Source: Chryseobacterium arthrosphaerae (GTDB lineage: Bacteria > Bacteroidota > Bacteroidia > Flavobacteriales > Weeksellaceae). From it: DNA of 64,000 nucleotides. The position numbers were made by a program, and so were the translations under genes. This document shows positions 35,161-43,359 of this stretch, one piece after another. The stretch is taken from the NCBI RefSeq assembly GCF_001684965.1, contig NZ_MAYG01000001.1, positions 496,001 through 560,000 on the forward strand, given 5' to 3'. The number at the start of each line of letters is the position of its first letter. Position 1 is the first letter of the stretch. Under the pieces are notes generated by a model. The model was given only the letters and a program-made list of their open reading frames with translations, had not been told where the DNA came from and did no database searches.

Positions 35161-35670
35161 TTAAAAATGGTGTTTATATTCTTCAAGAATGATCTTAAAC
35201 CATTCCGTAAAGTTTTCAGGGTGTTCAGCAATTTCCTTATCCAGATCTTCAGGAGATATGAATCTCACTTCCTCTACTTCTTCCTTATTAAGATTGAAGT
35301 CAGTTTCATGATTCCCTACAAAAACATGATCAAGCTCGTGTTCCCAAAGTCCACCGCCTACATCTGCTTTGTAGATAAAGCTGAATTTTTCAGTAAGTTC
35401 CGTTTCAATTCCCAGTTCTTCTTTCAGCCTGCGTATGGCACCGGCCAGGTAGGTTTCGCCTTCTCTGGGATGGGAGCATACAGCATTGGTCCACTGGTTG
35501 GGAGAATGGTATTTTCCGGAAGCTCTTTTCTGAAGAAGCATTTCTCCTTTGCTGTTGAACAGAAATACAGAAAAAGCACGGTGCAACAGACCGTTGATGT
35601 GTGCCTGCTGCTTTTCCATCAGACCCAGAACTTCATCTTCAGGATTTACTAAAACTACAAATTCTTCCAT
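35161..35670 (-). CDS. idi: Isopentenyl-diphosphate delta-isomerase, type I
   Basis: Interconverts isopentenyl and dimethylallyl diphosphate for isoprenoid synthesis, including the menaquinone tail and carotenoids. The 169-residue Nudix-fold enzyme has LHRAFSVFLFNSKGEMLLQKR, the catalytic Cys in WTNAVCSHPREGE, the Nudix-like helix AIRRLKEELGIE and the metal/catalytic Glu region WEHELDHVFVG. Length and motifs match type I enzymes. It is first in the minus-strand run with the hypothetical protein and gcvT. Confidence 0.95.
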   Translation of the reverse strand: MEEFVVLVNPEDEVLGLMEKQQAHINGLLHRAFSVFLFNSKGEMLLQKRASGKYHSPNQWTNAVCSHPREGETYLAGAIRRLKEELGIETELTEKFSFIYKADVGGGLWEHELDHVFVGNHETDFNLNKEEVEEVRFISPEDLDKEIAEHPENFTEWFKIILEEYKHHF

Positions 35671-35913
35671 TTCTACAAATGTAAGCGTAATAAATGTATT
35701 TTGGAAATTTTTAGGGAAACATCATGTTTTTTATAAAAAGAGAAGAGCGTAAACAGATATATTCCGTGGTAAATTGAATTGCTGTAACGAAAATTTTTAA
35801 TCATTAATAGTAAAATAATGAATAAAATGTTTATATTATTCATTGGATAATGTTTTTTATAGTAAATTTTTAATATAAACCAAGTTTAATGTGCCTGATA
35901 GTTGTAAAAACGC

Positions 35914-35921
35914 TAACTTTG
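35914..35921 (+). promoter_or_regulatory. Promoter -7 element (TAACTTTG)
   Basis: Exact TAnnTTTG, 17 nt before ATG 35939. The 268-bp spacer upstream is AT-rich and shows nothing else recognisable. Confidence 0.6.
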
Positions 35922-35938
35922 TTACTTAATATTTAACG

Positions 35939-36349
35939 ATGGAGTTAGAGTACATAGAACACATTAGTCCCATTCTGAAGGATGGAGTAAAAAATTACCT
36001 GATCGATATTGACGGAACCATTACTGACGACGTTCCGAACGAAGAACCGGAAAGAATGGTTACCTGTGAACCTTATCCCGATGCCCTGGAAACCATTAAC
36101 AAATGGTATGACGAAGGTCATCAGATCTGCTTCTTCACTTCAAGAACCGAAAATCTGAAACAAATCACAATAGACTGGCTGGATAAGCATGGTTTCAAAT
36201 ACCACAGCGTGCTTTGCGGCAAACCGAGAGGAGGAAACTATCACTGGATAGACAACCACCTGGTAAGAGCTACAAGATACAAAGGAAGATTTACGGATCT
36301 GGTAGAAAAACAAGTAACGATTGAAGTCTTCAGAGAAGATGGAGAATAA
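35939..36349 (+). CDS. HAD-superfamily phosphatase-like protein
   Basis: A 136-residue protein with HAD motif I as YLIDIDGTITDDVP (DxDGT), motif II in CFFTSRTENLK (the Thr/Ser after the strand) and a late acidic segment HWIDNHLVRA. A cap domain is missing, so it resembles the small capless HAD proteins. The substrate is unknown; some databases label similar proteins phosphoheptose isomerase, for which there is no support here. It precedes serA by 85 nt, a spacing that includes a hairpin. Confidence 0.85.
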   Translation: MELEYIEHISPILKDGVKNYLIDIDGTITDDVPNEEPERMVTCEPYPDALETINKWYDEGHQICFFTSRTENLKQITIDWLDKHGFKYHSVLCGKPRGGNYHWIDNHLVRATRYKGRFTDLVEKQVTIEVFREDGE

Positions 36350-36361
36350 CAAATATCATTC

Positions 36362-36412
36362 AAAGATTTAAAGATTAAATGTGAACCTGTTCCATTGATT
36401 TTTAAATCTTTT
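36362..36412 (+). terminator. Inverted repeat between the HAD gene and serA
   Basis: AAAGATTTAAA (36362-36372) and TTTAAATCTTT (36401-36411) are a perfect 11-bp inverted repeat followed by TTAATTTTTAAT. It may terminate the HAD transcript weakly. Confidence 0.5.
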
Positions 36413-36434
36413 AATTTTTAATATAGATGTATTT

Positions 36435-37394
36435 ATGAAAGTTTTAGCAAACGACGGCCTTGATCAATCAGGAATTGATGCCTTAACGGAAAAAGGTTTT
36501 GAGGTTATTACTACAAAAGTTCCGCAGGAGTTTTTGGTAGATTATATTAATGAGCATAAGATCCGTACCCTATTGGTAAGAAGTGCTACCCAGGTAAGAA
36601 AAGATATTATAGACAACTGCCCTTCGCTTGGTATTATCGGAAGAGGAGGTGTCGGAATGGATAATATCGATGTAGATTATGCAAGAGAGAAAGGGATCCA
36701 TGTGATCAACACACCTTCAGCTTCTTCAGAATCGGTAGCGGAACTTGTTTTTGCCCATTTATTCTCCGGGGCCAGATTCCTTCAGGATTCAAACAGGAAA
36801 ATGCCGTTAGTAGGAGATACTGAGTTTGCCGGACTTAAAAAAGCATACGCCGCAGGAATTGAGCTGAGAGGAAAGACCATCGGAATTATCGGAATGGGAA
36901 GAATCGGGCAGGAGGTTGCCAGGATTGCCCTGGGACTTGGAATGAGGGTTGTGGCTGCAGATAATAATGTAGGAAGAGCAAGCATCAAAGTGAAGTTCTA
37001 CAACAATCAGTTTATCAATGTTGATATCGAAACCGAGCCATTACAGGATGTTCTGAAACATTCGGACTTTATTACCCTGCATGTTCCTGCTCAGAAAGAC
37101 GGTTATATGATCGGGCAGAATGAGTTTGATATAATGAAGGAAGGGGTGGCGATTGTCAATTGTTCCAGAGGGGGAGTAATTGACGAAACAGCTTTAATAG
37201 CAGCACTTGATTCCGGGAAGGTAAGATTTGCAGGATTGGATGTTTTCATCAATGAGCCTACACCTTCTAAAGAGATCCTTAATCACTCCAGGATTTCTCT
37301 TACGCCTCATACAGGAGCTTCTACTCTTGAAGCGCAGGACAGGATCGGGCTTTCCCTGGCAGAGCAGATTTCAAGTATTTTACAGATTCATTAG
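36435..37394 (+). CDS. serA: D-3-phosphoglycerate dehydrogenase (short form)
   Basis: An NAD-dependent 2-hydroxyacid dehydrogenase of 319 residues, with the Rossmann motif TIGIIGMGRIGQEVARIALGLG at about residue 145 and the catalytic Arg-Glu-His set in NCSRGGVIDE, DVFINEP and TPHTGAST. Short SerA enzymes without the ACT domain have this length and catalyse the first step of serine synthesis from 3-phosphoglycerate. Glyoxylate reductase activity cannot be ruled out from sequence. It ends at a strong terminator. Confidence 0.88.
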   Translation: MKVLANDGLDQSGIDALTEKGFEVITTKVPQEFLVDYINEHKIRTLLVRSATQVRKDIIDNCPSLGIIGRGGVGMDNIDVDYAREKGIHVINTPSASSESVAELVFAHLFSGARFLQDSNRKMPLVGDTEFAGLKKAYAAGIELRGKTIGIIGMGRIGQEVARIALGLGMRVVAADNNVGRASIKVKFYNNQFINVDIETEPLQDVLKHSDFITLHVPAQKDGYMIGQNEFDIMKEGVAIVNCSRGGVIDETALIAALDSGKVRFAGLDVFINEPTPSKEILNHSRISLTPHTGASTLEAQDRIGLSLAEQISSILQIH

Positions 37395-37410
37395 AATGAA
37401 AGTATATAAC

Positions 37411-37440
37411 AAAAGCACCTCAGAAAGAGGTGCTTTTTTA
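37411..37440 (+). terminator. Rho-independent terminator after serA
   Basis: AAAAGCACCTC, loop agaaa, GAGGTGCTTTTTT. Confidence 0.92.
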
Positions 37441-37464
37441 TTGTAAATTGCTGGATGCAATAGA

Positions 37465-37845
37465 TTATAGGCTGTTTTTGCTTTTCAGCAAATCTCTGAT
37501 CTCTGTCAGTAATTTCTGATCTTCAGTAGGTCCTGCAGGGGCTGGAGCTTCTTTTTTGTTAACTTTATTAGCCAGTTTAATGATCCAGAAAAGAACCATG
37601 GCAATACAAAGGAAACTGATCACAGCTGAAAGGAAATTTCCATAAGCAACCCCATTCCAGGTAAGCTTGGCAATGTTTTCAGCACCTGCAGCTTTTAGGG
37701 CAGGGTTTAAAATAAGAGGTGTAATCACATCTTCTACCAGAGATGAAACAATTTTACCAAATGCTGCTCCAATGATCACACCGACAGCCAGATCAAGAAC
37801 ATTACCCTTGAAGGCAAACTCTTTAAATTCTTTGACAAATCCCAT
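37465..37845 (-). CDS. mscL: Large-conductance mechanosensitive channel
   Basis: A pentameric inner-membrane channel that opens under osmotic downshock. The 126-residue protein has MGFVKEFKEFAFKGNVLDLAVGVIIGAAFGKIVSSLVEDVITP (amphipathic helix and pore helix TM1), then a periplasmic loop, TM2 (FLSAVISFLCIAMVLFWII) and a charged C-terminal helix. Length is standard. It is convergent with serA and has an exact -7 element upstream. Confidence 0.96.
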   Translation of the reverse strand: MGFVKEFKEFAFKGNVLDLAVGVIIGAAFGKIVSSLVEDVITPLILNPALKAAGAENIAKLTWNGVAYGNFLSAVISFLCIAMVLFWIIKLANKVNKKEAPAPAGPTEDQKLLTEIRDLLKSKNSL

Positions 37846-37875
37846 AATTTATATTTTTTTAATTAGTTATATATA

Positions 37876-37883
37876 CAAAAATA
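37876..37883 (-). promoter_or_regulatory. Promoter -7 element of mscL (TATTTTTG)
   Basis: An exact TAnnTTTG on the minus strand, 30 nt before the start codon. The rest of the 245-bp spacer to nnr is AT-rich without other features. Confidence 0.58.
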
Positions 37884-38090
37884 TAATTAAAAAATGTAAA
37901 AAACATCACCTTTTATCGTTTTTTATTTAAAAAAGATAGATTTTTATTCTAAAATGATACAATCTCCTTTAATGGTATTTATGCGTTTACTTTCATTCAT
38001 TAATCCATTCATGACCGTATTATAATTTTATTACTGAGGTCACATCGTAATGAAAAATCTTTTGTAATTTGCTTAAAAGTTTGATCACCT

Positions 38091-39608
38091 ATGAAAATAT
38101 TTACCGCAGAACAAATACGCAGTTGGGATCAGTTTACCATTTCTCATGAGCCCGTTTCTTCCGTTCAGCTTATGGAAAGGGCTTCTGTGGCTGTAGCCAA
38201 CTGGATTTCCGACCATTGTAAAAATCATAAGAAGATGGTTGTATTTTGTGGGAACGGAAACAATGGCGGTGACGGTTTAGCTGTTGCAAGACTGCTTTAC
38301 CTGAAAGGTTTCGATGCTGATGTTTTTGTGGATGATCCTAAAGGCAGGTTTTCTGATGATGCTTTGGTTAACTTGAAAAGGCTGCGGGATTTTTCAGGGA
38401 TCTCAGTGAGAAAATTCAGTGATATCGAACAGTATTCTTTTGATGACAAAACCATTATCATTGATGCGCTTTTCGGAACGGGTCTGTCCAGAGCGCTGGA
38501 AGGGAAATACAAGCTTCTGGCTGATCAGCTGAACCGGAAAGAGAATATCAGAATATCGGTTGATATTCCCTCAGGATTATCTGCAGATGAAATGCCAGGA
38601 GAGCATGATGCTGTCCTGAAGGCTGATTATACATTAAGTTTTCAATGCTGGAAACGGAGCTTTCTTCATCCCGAATCCGGAAAATATGCAGGTAAAATAG
38701 TTATTCTCGATATTGATTTAAGCAAAGAATATTCAGAAACAACCCCAACGGAATACTTTGTAACAGATGATGATCTGATTGAGCGTATCTTTAAGCCCAG
38801 ATCCGATTTTTCTCATAAAGGAAACTATGGAAGAGCAGTCATTGCCGGAGGAAGCTATGGAAAGATGGGGGCAGCAGTGTTGGCAACCCGGTCAGCTTTG
38901 AAGACGGGCGCAGGATTGACTTTTACAATGGCTCCTGAATGTGGCTATGAAATCCTGCAGACCTCTTGCCCTGAAGCAATGTTTATGAAAAGCGGAAAAG
39001 ATTTTATAAAAGAATTCGAAGAAGATAAGGCTTTAACTTACGGCATCGGGCCTGGTCTGGGAACCCACGCAGAAACAGAAAAAGCATTTCTTAATTTTCT
39101 GAAAGGGAACACTAACCCCTTAATCCTGGATGCAGATGCACTGAATATTATTTCAAAAGATGGAAAAAATCTGGAATTAATTCCACAAGGATCCATCATC
39201 ACACCCCATCCCAAAGAGTTTGAAAGAATGTTCGGAAGCACGGATAATTCTTTTAAAAGACTTGAACTGGCCAGAGAGAAAGCACAGGAACTGAATATGT
39301 ATATCATCCTGAAAGATCATCATACACAAATCATTACTCCGGGGAGAAATGTTTATTATAATATTACAGGAAATGCAGGGCTGGCCAAAGGGGGAAGCGG
39401 AGATATTCTCACCGGAATCCTTACTTCGCTTTCAGCACAGGGATATTCAGGAGAACATACCTGTATTTTGGGTGTTTGGCTGCATGGAAGAGCTGCTGAT
39501 CTGGCTTCGGAAAAACATTCAAAAGAAGCAATGCTCCCTACGGATGTGATTGATGAGCTGGGAGCGGTTTTTCAGGAATTGAACAGAAAATCCGTAAAAA
39601 ATCTATAA
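38091..39608 (+). CDS. nnr: Bifunctional NAD(P)H-hydrate epimerase / dehydratase
   Basis: Repairs hydrated NADH and NADPH. The 505-residue protein is a fusion: an N-terminal YjeF_N epimerase domain (about residues 1-215, with VVFCGNGNNGGDGLAVARLL and IDALFGTGLSR) and a C-terminal ribokinase-like ADP-dependent dehydratase (about 230-500, with GGSYGKMGAAVLATRSALKTG, TPHPKEFERMFG and GNAGLAKGGSGDILTGIL). Both active sites look intact. It is transcribed alone. Confidence 0.95.
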   Translation: MKIFTAEQIRSWDQFTISHEPVSSVQLMERASVAVANWISDHCKNHKKMVVFCGNGNNGGDGLAVARLLYLKGFDADVFVDDPKGRFSDDALVNLKRLRDFSGISVRKFSDIEQYSFDDKTIIIDALFGTGLSRALEGKYKLLADQLNRKENIRISVDIPSGLSADEMPGEHDAVLKADYTLSFQCWKRSFLHPESGKYAGKIVILDIDLSKEYSETTPTEYFVTDDDLIERIFKPRSDFSHKGNYGRAVIAGGSYGKMGAAVLATRSALKTGAGLTFTMAPECGYEILQTSCPEAMFMKSGKDFIKEFEEDKALTYGIGPGLGTHAETEKAFLNFLKGNTNPLILDADALNIISKDGKNLELIPQGSIITPHPKEFERMFGSTDNSFKRLELAREKAQELNMYIILKDHHTQIITPGRNVYYNITGNAGLAKGGSGDILTGILTSLSAQGYSGEHTCILGVWLHGRAADLASEKHSKEAMLPTDVIDELGAVFQELNRKSVKNL

Positions 39609-39620
39609 GCTGGAAAACTA

Positions 39621-39650
39621 TGTTTCTATGTGGTTTATTTTTTTAACAGC
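39621..39650 (+). repeat. Inverted repeat after nnr (TGTTTCTATG / CATAGAAACA)
   Basis: Two perfect 10-bp arms around a T-rich loop of about 19 nt, 11 nt after the nnr stop. It may be a weak terminator or a member of a dispersed palindromic repeat. Confidence 0.6.
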
Positions 39651-39705
39651 ATAGAAACAGAGAACACAATAATTAGTACGCTTGTGGTAATTTAAATTTC
39701 TCACT

Positions 39706-39728
39706 GATCCGGCAGATTGCGCAGATCA
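39706..39728 (-). repeat. Copy of the ATCTGCG repeat family
   Basis: On the minus strand ATCTGCGCAATCTGCCGG has the same repeating ATCTGC words as the elements around the GxxExxY gene at 52115-52764. No GxxExxY gene is adjacent here. Confidence 0.55.
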
Positions 39729-39752
39729 TATACAAAATGAGAAGTGTAAAAA

Positions 39753-39792
39753 ATAAAAGACAAATCTGTATGATACAAATTTGTCTTTTTAT
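39753..39792. terminator. Bidirectional terminator between nnr and lgt
   Basis: AAAAGACAAAT and ATTTGTCTTTT (11 bp) around a 13-nt loop, with A- and T-runs on both sides. Confidence 0.85.
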
Positions 39793-39834
39793 TGTAAGGA
39801 TCAGGCCTTCTGTTTTTGCTTTTTACATGAAAAA

Positions 39835-41103
39835 TTATTCAGGTTTTTCATTCTCTGCCTGGGTAATTTTAAACTTTTTGGAGATGATCATAATAATGAC
39901 TCCGGCAATCATAAACGGAATAGAAAGCACCTGTCCTGTATTTAAATTTCCGATCTGGATAAATTCATCACCTTGTGGCTCTTTCAGGAATTCTACAAAG
40001 AACCTGATGGCCCACAGAATGATAAAAAACAGCCCGAATAGCCAGCCCTGCTGGTATTTTTTATCAGTTTTTCTATATAAGATCCATAGCAGAATGAAAA
40101 GAGCAACATATCCTACAGCTTCAAACAGTTGACTCGGGTAACGCGGTACGGTAAGACCGTATTCACTGCTCTGCTGAGGGAAAAGTAACGCAAACGGAGA
40201 GTTGGGATCTGCTGGCTTTCCTACAATTTCAGAATTGAAAAAATTCCCCATTCTTACAAATGCACCACCTAAAGCCACTACGATTCCCAGTCTGTCATAT
40301 ACCCAGAAAGGATTCTTTTTAATAATCTTAAATGAATAATACAGTGTTGTAAAGATCAGTGCAATGGTCGCCCCATGGCTGGCTAATCCGGAAAATCCTG
40401 TGAACTTAAGACCGTTTTTCGTGCTTATCGGTAAAAAGACACTCCAGAAATCTTCTTTAAACAATTCAGGTTGGTAAAAAATAACGTGTCCCAGTCTTGC
40501 TCCAAGGATGGTACCTATCAATGTCCAGGTAAAAAGAGGTTCCAGGTATTTTTGATTGACATTATCAATTTTGAATATCCTGTTCATTAAAACATATCCG
40601 AAACCGAACGCAAACACAAACATCAGGCTATAGAAGTGCAAAGTAATAGGTCCCAGTTGAAGTCCCTTTGACGGATCCCAGATTTTAAATGGGGTCTCAA
40701 GTTCTACTTTATCAGAATCGGTGATCGGTTTGGCCGATTTTACGGCATACTTGAATGTTGTAATATTGTCCTTGGTTACAGGCGTGTCAATCAGTTTAAA
40801 GTTTTTATCAAAAAACTGATATTTTGAATCCCTGAACCTTGACAGCGTTGAAGCTCCGAAATTATAATAAGCAGGTTCGAAATTAGATTCATTAAGGATC
40901 ACGACCACATTATTGGTGATGGCTCTGTCCGGAAAAGCGCTGAGGTCACCCAATTCCGTAGTAGAGTAGATCTTTACCGGAATATTGTTCCCGTTGATAT
41001 CTAAAGTACCGTCGGATAAGCCTCCAGGGTATTCCTGTGCCATAAGACATTGAGTGATCAATGCAAAGAGTACAAGGTAAATTCTGAAAAAAATATTACT
41101 CAT
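39835..41103 (-). CDS. lgt: Prolipoprotein diacylglyceryl transferase with an N-terminal exported extension
   Basis: Transfers diacylglycerol from phosphatidylglycerol to the lipobox Cys of prolipoproteins at the inner membrane. The Lgt core starts near residue 148 (GPITLHFYSLMFVFAFGFGY) and carries GFSGLASHGATIAL and the signature GGAFVRMGNFFNSEIVGKP with the essential Arg-Asn-Glu residues, then IRFFVEFLKEPQ. The protein has 422 residues against about 291 in E. coli. The extra 145 N-terminal residues have their own signal-type helix and a beta-rich domain (YPGGLSDGTLDINGNNIPVK). It follows yidD by 27 nt in the same direction. Confidence 0.93.
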   Translation of the reverse strand: MSNIFFRIYLVLFALITQCLMAQEYPGGLSDGTLDINGNNIPVKIYSTTELGDLSAFPDRAITNNVVVILNESNFEPAYYNFGASTLSRFRDSKYQFFDKNFKLIDTPVTKDNITTFKYAVKSAKPITDSDKVELETPFKIWDPSKGLQLGPITLHFYSLMFVFAFGFGYVLMNRIFKIDNVNQKYLEPLFTWTLIGTILGARLGHVIFYQPELFKEDFWSVFLPISTKNGLKFTGFSGLASHGATIALIFTTLYYSFKIIKKNPFWVYDRLGIVVALGGAFVRMGNFFNSEIVGKPADPNSPFALLFPQQSSEYGLTVPRYPSQLFEAVGYVALFILLWILYRKTDKKYQQGWLFGLFFIILWAIRFFVEFLKEPQGDEFIQIGNLNTGQVLSIPFMIAGVIIMIISKKFKITQAENEKPE

Positions 41104-41130
41104 ATTTCTATTGATTTAATAGTTTGATTA

Positions 41131-41379
41131 TTAATGTTCATGTTTGGGAGGTACAGGGTCGTAACCGCTTCCTCCCCAGGGGTGGCATCTTAAGATCCTC
41201 CTGAATCCCAGCCAGAAGCCTTTAAATAAACCATGAACTCTGAGCGACTCCAGCATATAGTGAGAGCAGGTAGGTTCATAACGGCAGTTTTTGGGAAGTA
41301 TGGGCGAAATAAACCATTGGTAAAATTTGATCAGAATTACCAAAGGAAATGTAATGATTTTATTGAATGTAAGTTTCAA
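41131..41379 (-). CDS. yidD: Membrane protein insertion efficiency factor
   Basis: A small amphipathic protein that assists YidC-dependent insertion. The 82 residues contain the full family signature: [23 protein letters not shown] followed by [11 protein letters not shown], and [13 protein letters not shown] near the end. The start codon is TTG at 41379, since no earlier or nearby ATG is in frame. An exact -7 element ends 7 nt before it. It is usually found with rpmH-rnpA-yidC, but here it precedes lgt. Confidence 0.93.
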   Translation of the reverse strand: MKLTFNKIITFPLVILIKFYQWFISPILPKNCRYEPTCSHYMLESLRVHGLFKGFWLGFRRILRCHPWGGSGYDPVPPKHEH

Positions 41380-41386
41380 AACAATG

Positions 41387-41394
41387 CAAAAATA
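41387..41394 (-). promoter_or_regulatory. Promoter -7 element of yidD-lgt (TATTTTTG)
   Basis: An exact TAnnTTTG on the minus strand, 7 nt before the TTG start codon of yidD. The mRNA would be leaderless or nearly so. Confidence 0.6.
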
Positions 41395-41482
41395 GGGTAA
41401 AAAAATGAAAATTAGTTTAATTTTGTTATAAGTTTCAGACCATCGAAATCTGAATTATTGATCTTAAAAAAATAAAATTATC

Positions 41483-42760
41483 TTGAATCAAAATATTCCA
41501 TTAGCTGAAAAATTAAGACCGAAAACCCTTACTGATGTATTGGGACAGGAACATCTTACCGGCGAAAAAGGAACGATCAGAAAGATGATCGAAAACAATA
41601 CCCTGAATTCACTGATATTTTGGGGACCTCCGGGTACAGGGAAAACTACGCTGGCAGAGATTATTTCTGAACAGTCCGGGAGAAAATTCTATAAACTTTC
41701 AGCAGTTTCTTCAGGAGTGAAAGATGTACGGGATGTCATTGAAGATGCCAAGAAGCAGAATTTATTTTCAGGAAAATCACCCATCCTTTTCATTGATGAA
41801 ATTCACCGTTTCAACAAATCGCAGCAGGATTCTTTGCTGCATGCTGTAGAGAAAGGCTGGATTGTTTTGATAGGAGCTACTACAGAAAATCCAAGCTTTG
41901 AAGTGGTATCCGCACTGCTTTCAAGAAGTCAGGTGTATGTTCTGAAAGCCCTGAGCTATGAAAAGCTGGAAGAACTTATTGATATTGCCTCTGAAAGATA
42001 TAATAAAGATGAAGGAACGCAGTTTAAAATTCTTGAAAAAGAAGCTTTCATCCAATATTCGGGAGGAGATGCCAGAAAGCTGATCAATTCTGTAGAGCTG
42101 GTTTTGAATCAGTATAAAAATTCAGACACTGTAGAAATTATTAATTCCGATGTTCTTGAAGTGCTTCAGGAAACAATGGCACTTTATGACAAAAACGGAG
42201 AGCAGCATTATGATATCATTTCGGCTTTTATCAAATCTATGCGGGGAAGTGATCCGAATGGTGCCGTCTACTGGCTGGCAAGAATGATCGCAGGAGGAGA
42301 GGATATCAAATTTATTGCAAGGAGAATGCTCATTCTGGCAGCTGAAGATATTGGTCTGGCCAATCCCAATGCGCTGGTGATGGCGAACAACTGCTTTCAG
42401 GCAGTGAATGTAATCGGGAATCCGGAAGCAAGGATTATATTAAGTGAAACAGCCGTTTATCTGGCGGTGTCTCCTAAAAGTAACTCCGCTTATATGGCTA
42501 TTAATGATGCGCTGGCACTGGTAAAACAAACCGGAAACCTACCTGTGCCGCTTCATTTAAGGAATGCCCCCACAAAGCTGATGAAAGATCTGGATTATGG
42601 AAAAGAATATAAATATGCCCATTCCTATGAAGGAAATTTTGTAGAACAGGATTTTCTTCCTCAGGAGATTAAAGATGTGAAGCTTTATGAGCCCGGAAAC
42701 AATTCCACTGAAAAGAAGATCTACGAAGAGCTTAAGAAAAAATGGAATAATAAATATTAA
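41483..42760 (+). CDS. rarA: Replication-associated recombination protein A
   Basis: An AAA+ ATPase of the RarA/MgsA/WRNIP1 family acting at stalled replication forks. The 425-residue protein shows LRPKTLTDVLGQEHL, Walker A GPPGTGKTTLAEII, Walker B LFIDEIHRFNKSQQDSLL, sensor 1 LIGATTENPSF and the GGDARKLIN sensor 2 region. The C-terminal tetramerisation domain has KSMRGSDPNGAVYWLARM and ending HLRNAPTKLMKDLDYGK. The start is TTG at 41483; the first in-frame ATG would remove the conserved N-terminus. Confidence 0.95.
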   Translation: MNQNIPLAEKLRPKTLTDVLGQEHLTGEKGTIRKMIENNTLNSLIFWGPPGTGKTTLAEIISEQSGRKFYKLSAVSSGVKDVRDVIEDAKKQNLFSGKSPILFIDEIHRFNKSQQDSLLHAVEKGWIVLIGATTENPSFEVVSALLSRSQVYVLKALSYEKLEELIDIASERYNKDEGTQFKILEKEAFIQYSGGDARKLINSVELVLNQYKNSDTVEIINSDVLEVLQETMALYDKNGEQHYDIISAFIKSMRGSDPNGAVYWLARMIAGGEDIKFIARRMLILAAEDIGLANPNALVMANNCFQAVNVIGNPEARIILSETAVYLAVSPKSNSAYMAINDALALVKQTGNLPVPLHLRNAPTKLMKDLDYGKEYKYAHSYEGNFVEQDFLPQEIKDVKLYEPGNNSTEKKIYEELKKKWNNKY

Positions 42761-42765
42761 AACAT

Positions 42766-42802
42766 AAAAAAGGATACTGTACAGACAGCATCCTTTTTTT
42801 AT
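42766..42802. terminator. Bidirectional terminator after rarA
   Basis: AAAAAAGGAT-a-CTG and CAG-c-ATCCTTTTTTT with loop tacaga between the convergent rarA and the gene at 42812. Confidence 0.85.
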
Positions 42803-42811
42803 TTTGATAAA

Positions 42812-43255
42812 TTACTCACCGGTAGTATAGATAAACAGGGTTTTCTTACCGTTGTAATCCTTGATCTCAGTTCTTTTGTTTATTTGCGGATAGATTTGCG
42901 TGTTTTTAGGGTCTGTAAATTCATATCCTTCAATGAATACCGGATTATCTTCCGGAAGTTTGTACTGGGTATTTATTTCGGCCAGAGACATTCTGTCAAA
43001 AGCATTTCCTCCGTTTTTAAACTTATATTCAGTTACTCCTTTCGTAAAAACAGAACTGTATTTTTTTAAAGCTGAAGGAAGGTTCGAAGCAGTATTGTAT
43101 ACTTTCGAAACCTGTAGTCTATCTTTGTATGAGTTGAATAATTCAACTGTTCCAATCACGTTGTCCGCTACTGCAAACTTTACAGCAGGATTTTTTTGCT
43201 GTGCAAACAGAGTTGCAGAAGACAATAGTAAAAAAGAGTAGAGTAATTTTTTCAT
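42812..43255 (-). CDS. Secreted hypothetical protein
   Basis: A 147-residue exported protein with a clear signal peptide (MKKLLYSFLLLSSATLFAQ). The rest is a small mixed domain (VIGTVELFNSYKDRLQVSKVY, EIKDYNGKKTLFIYTTGE) with no Cys and no recognisable motif. I do not recognise the family. It is single, upstream of a terminator shared with rarA and 105 nt from the DUF2339 gene. Confidence 0.8.
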   Translation of the reverse strand: MKKLLYSFLLLSSATLFAQQKNPAVKFAVADNVIGTVELFNSYKDRLQVSKVYNTASNLPSALKKYSSVFTKGVTEYKFKNGGNAFDRMSLAEINTQYKLPEDNPVFIEGYEFTDPKNTQIYPQINKRTEIKDYNGKKTLFIYTTGE

Positions 43256-43359
43256 AATCAGAATATGTAAATATTAAAAACGTGATAAATATAGTTATTT
43301 TTTATAAAATGTGAATGAAATATTGAATTGTTTTGAGTTTTATTTATAAATAAAAAGTT

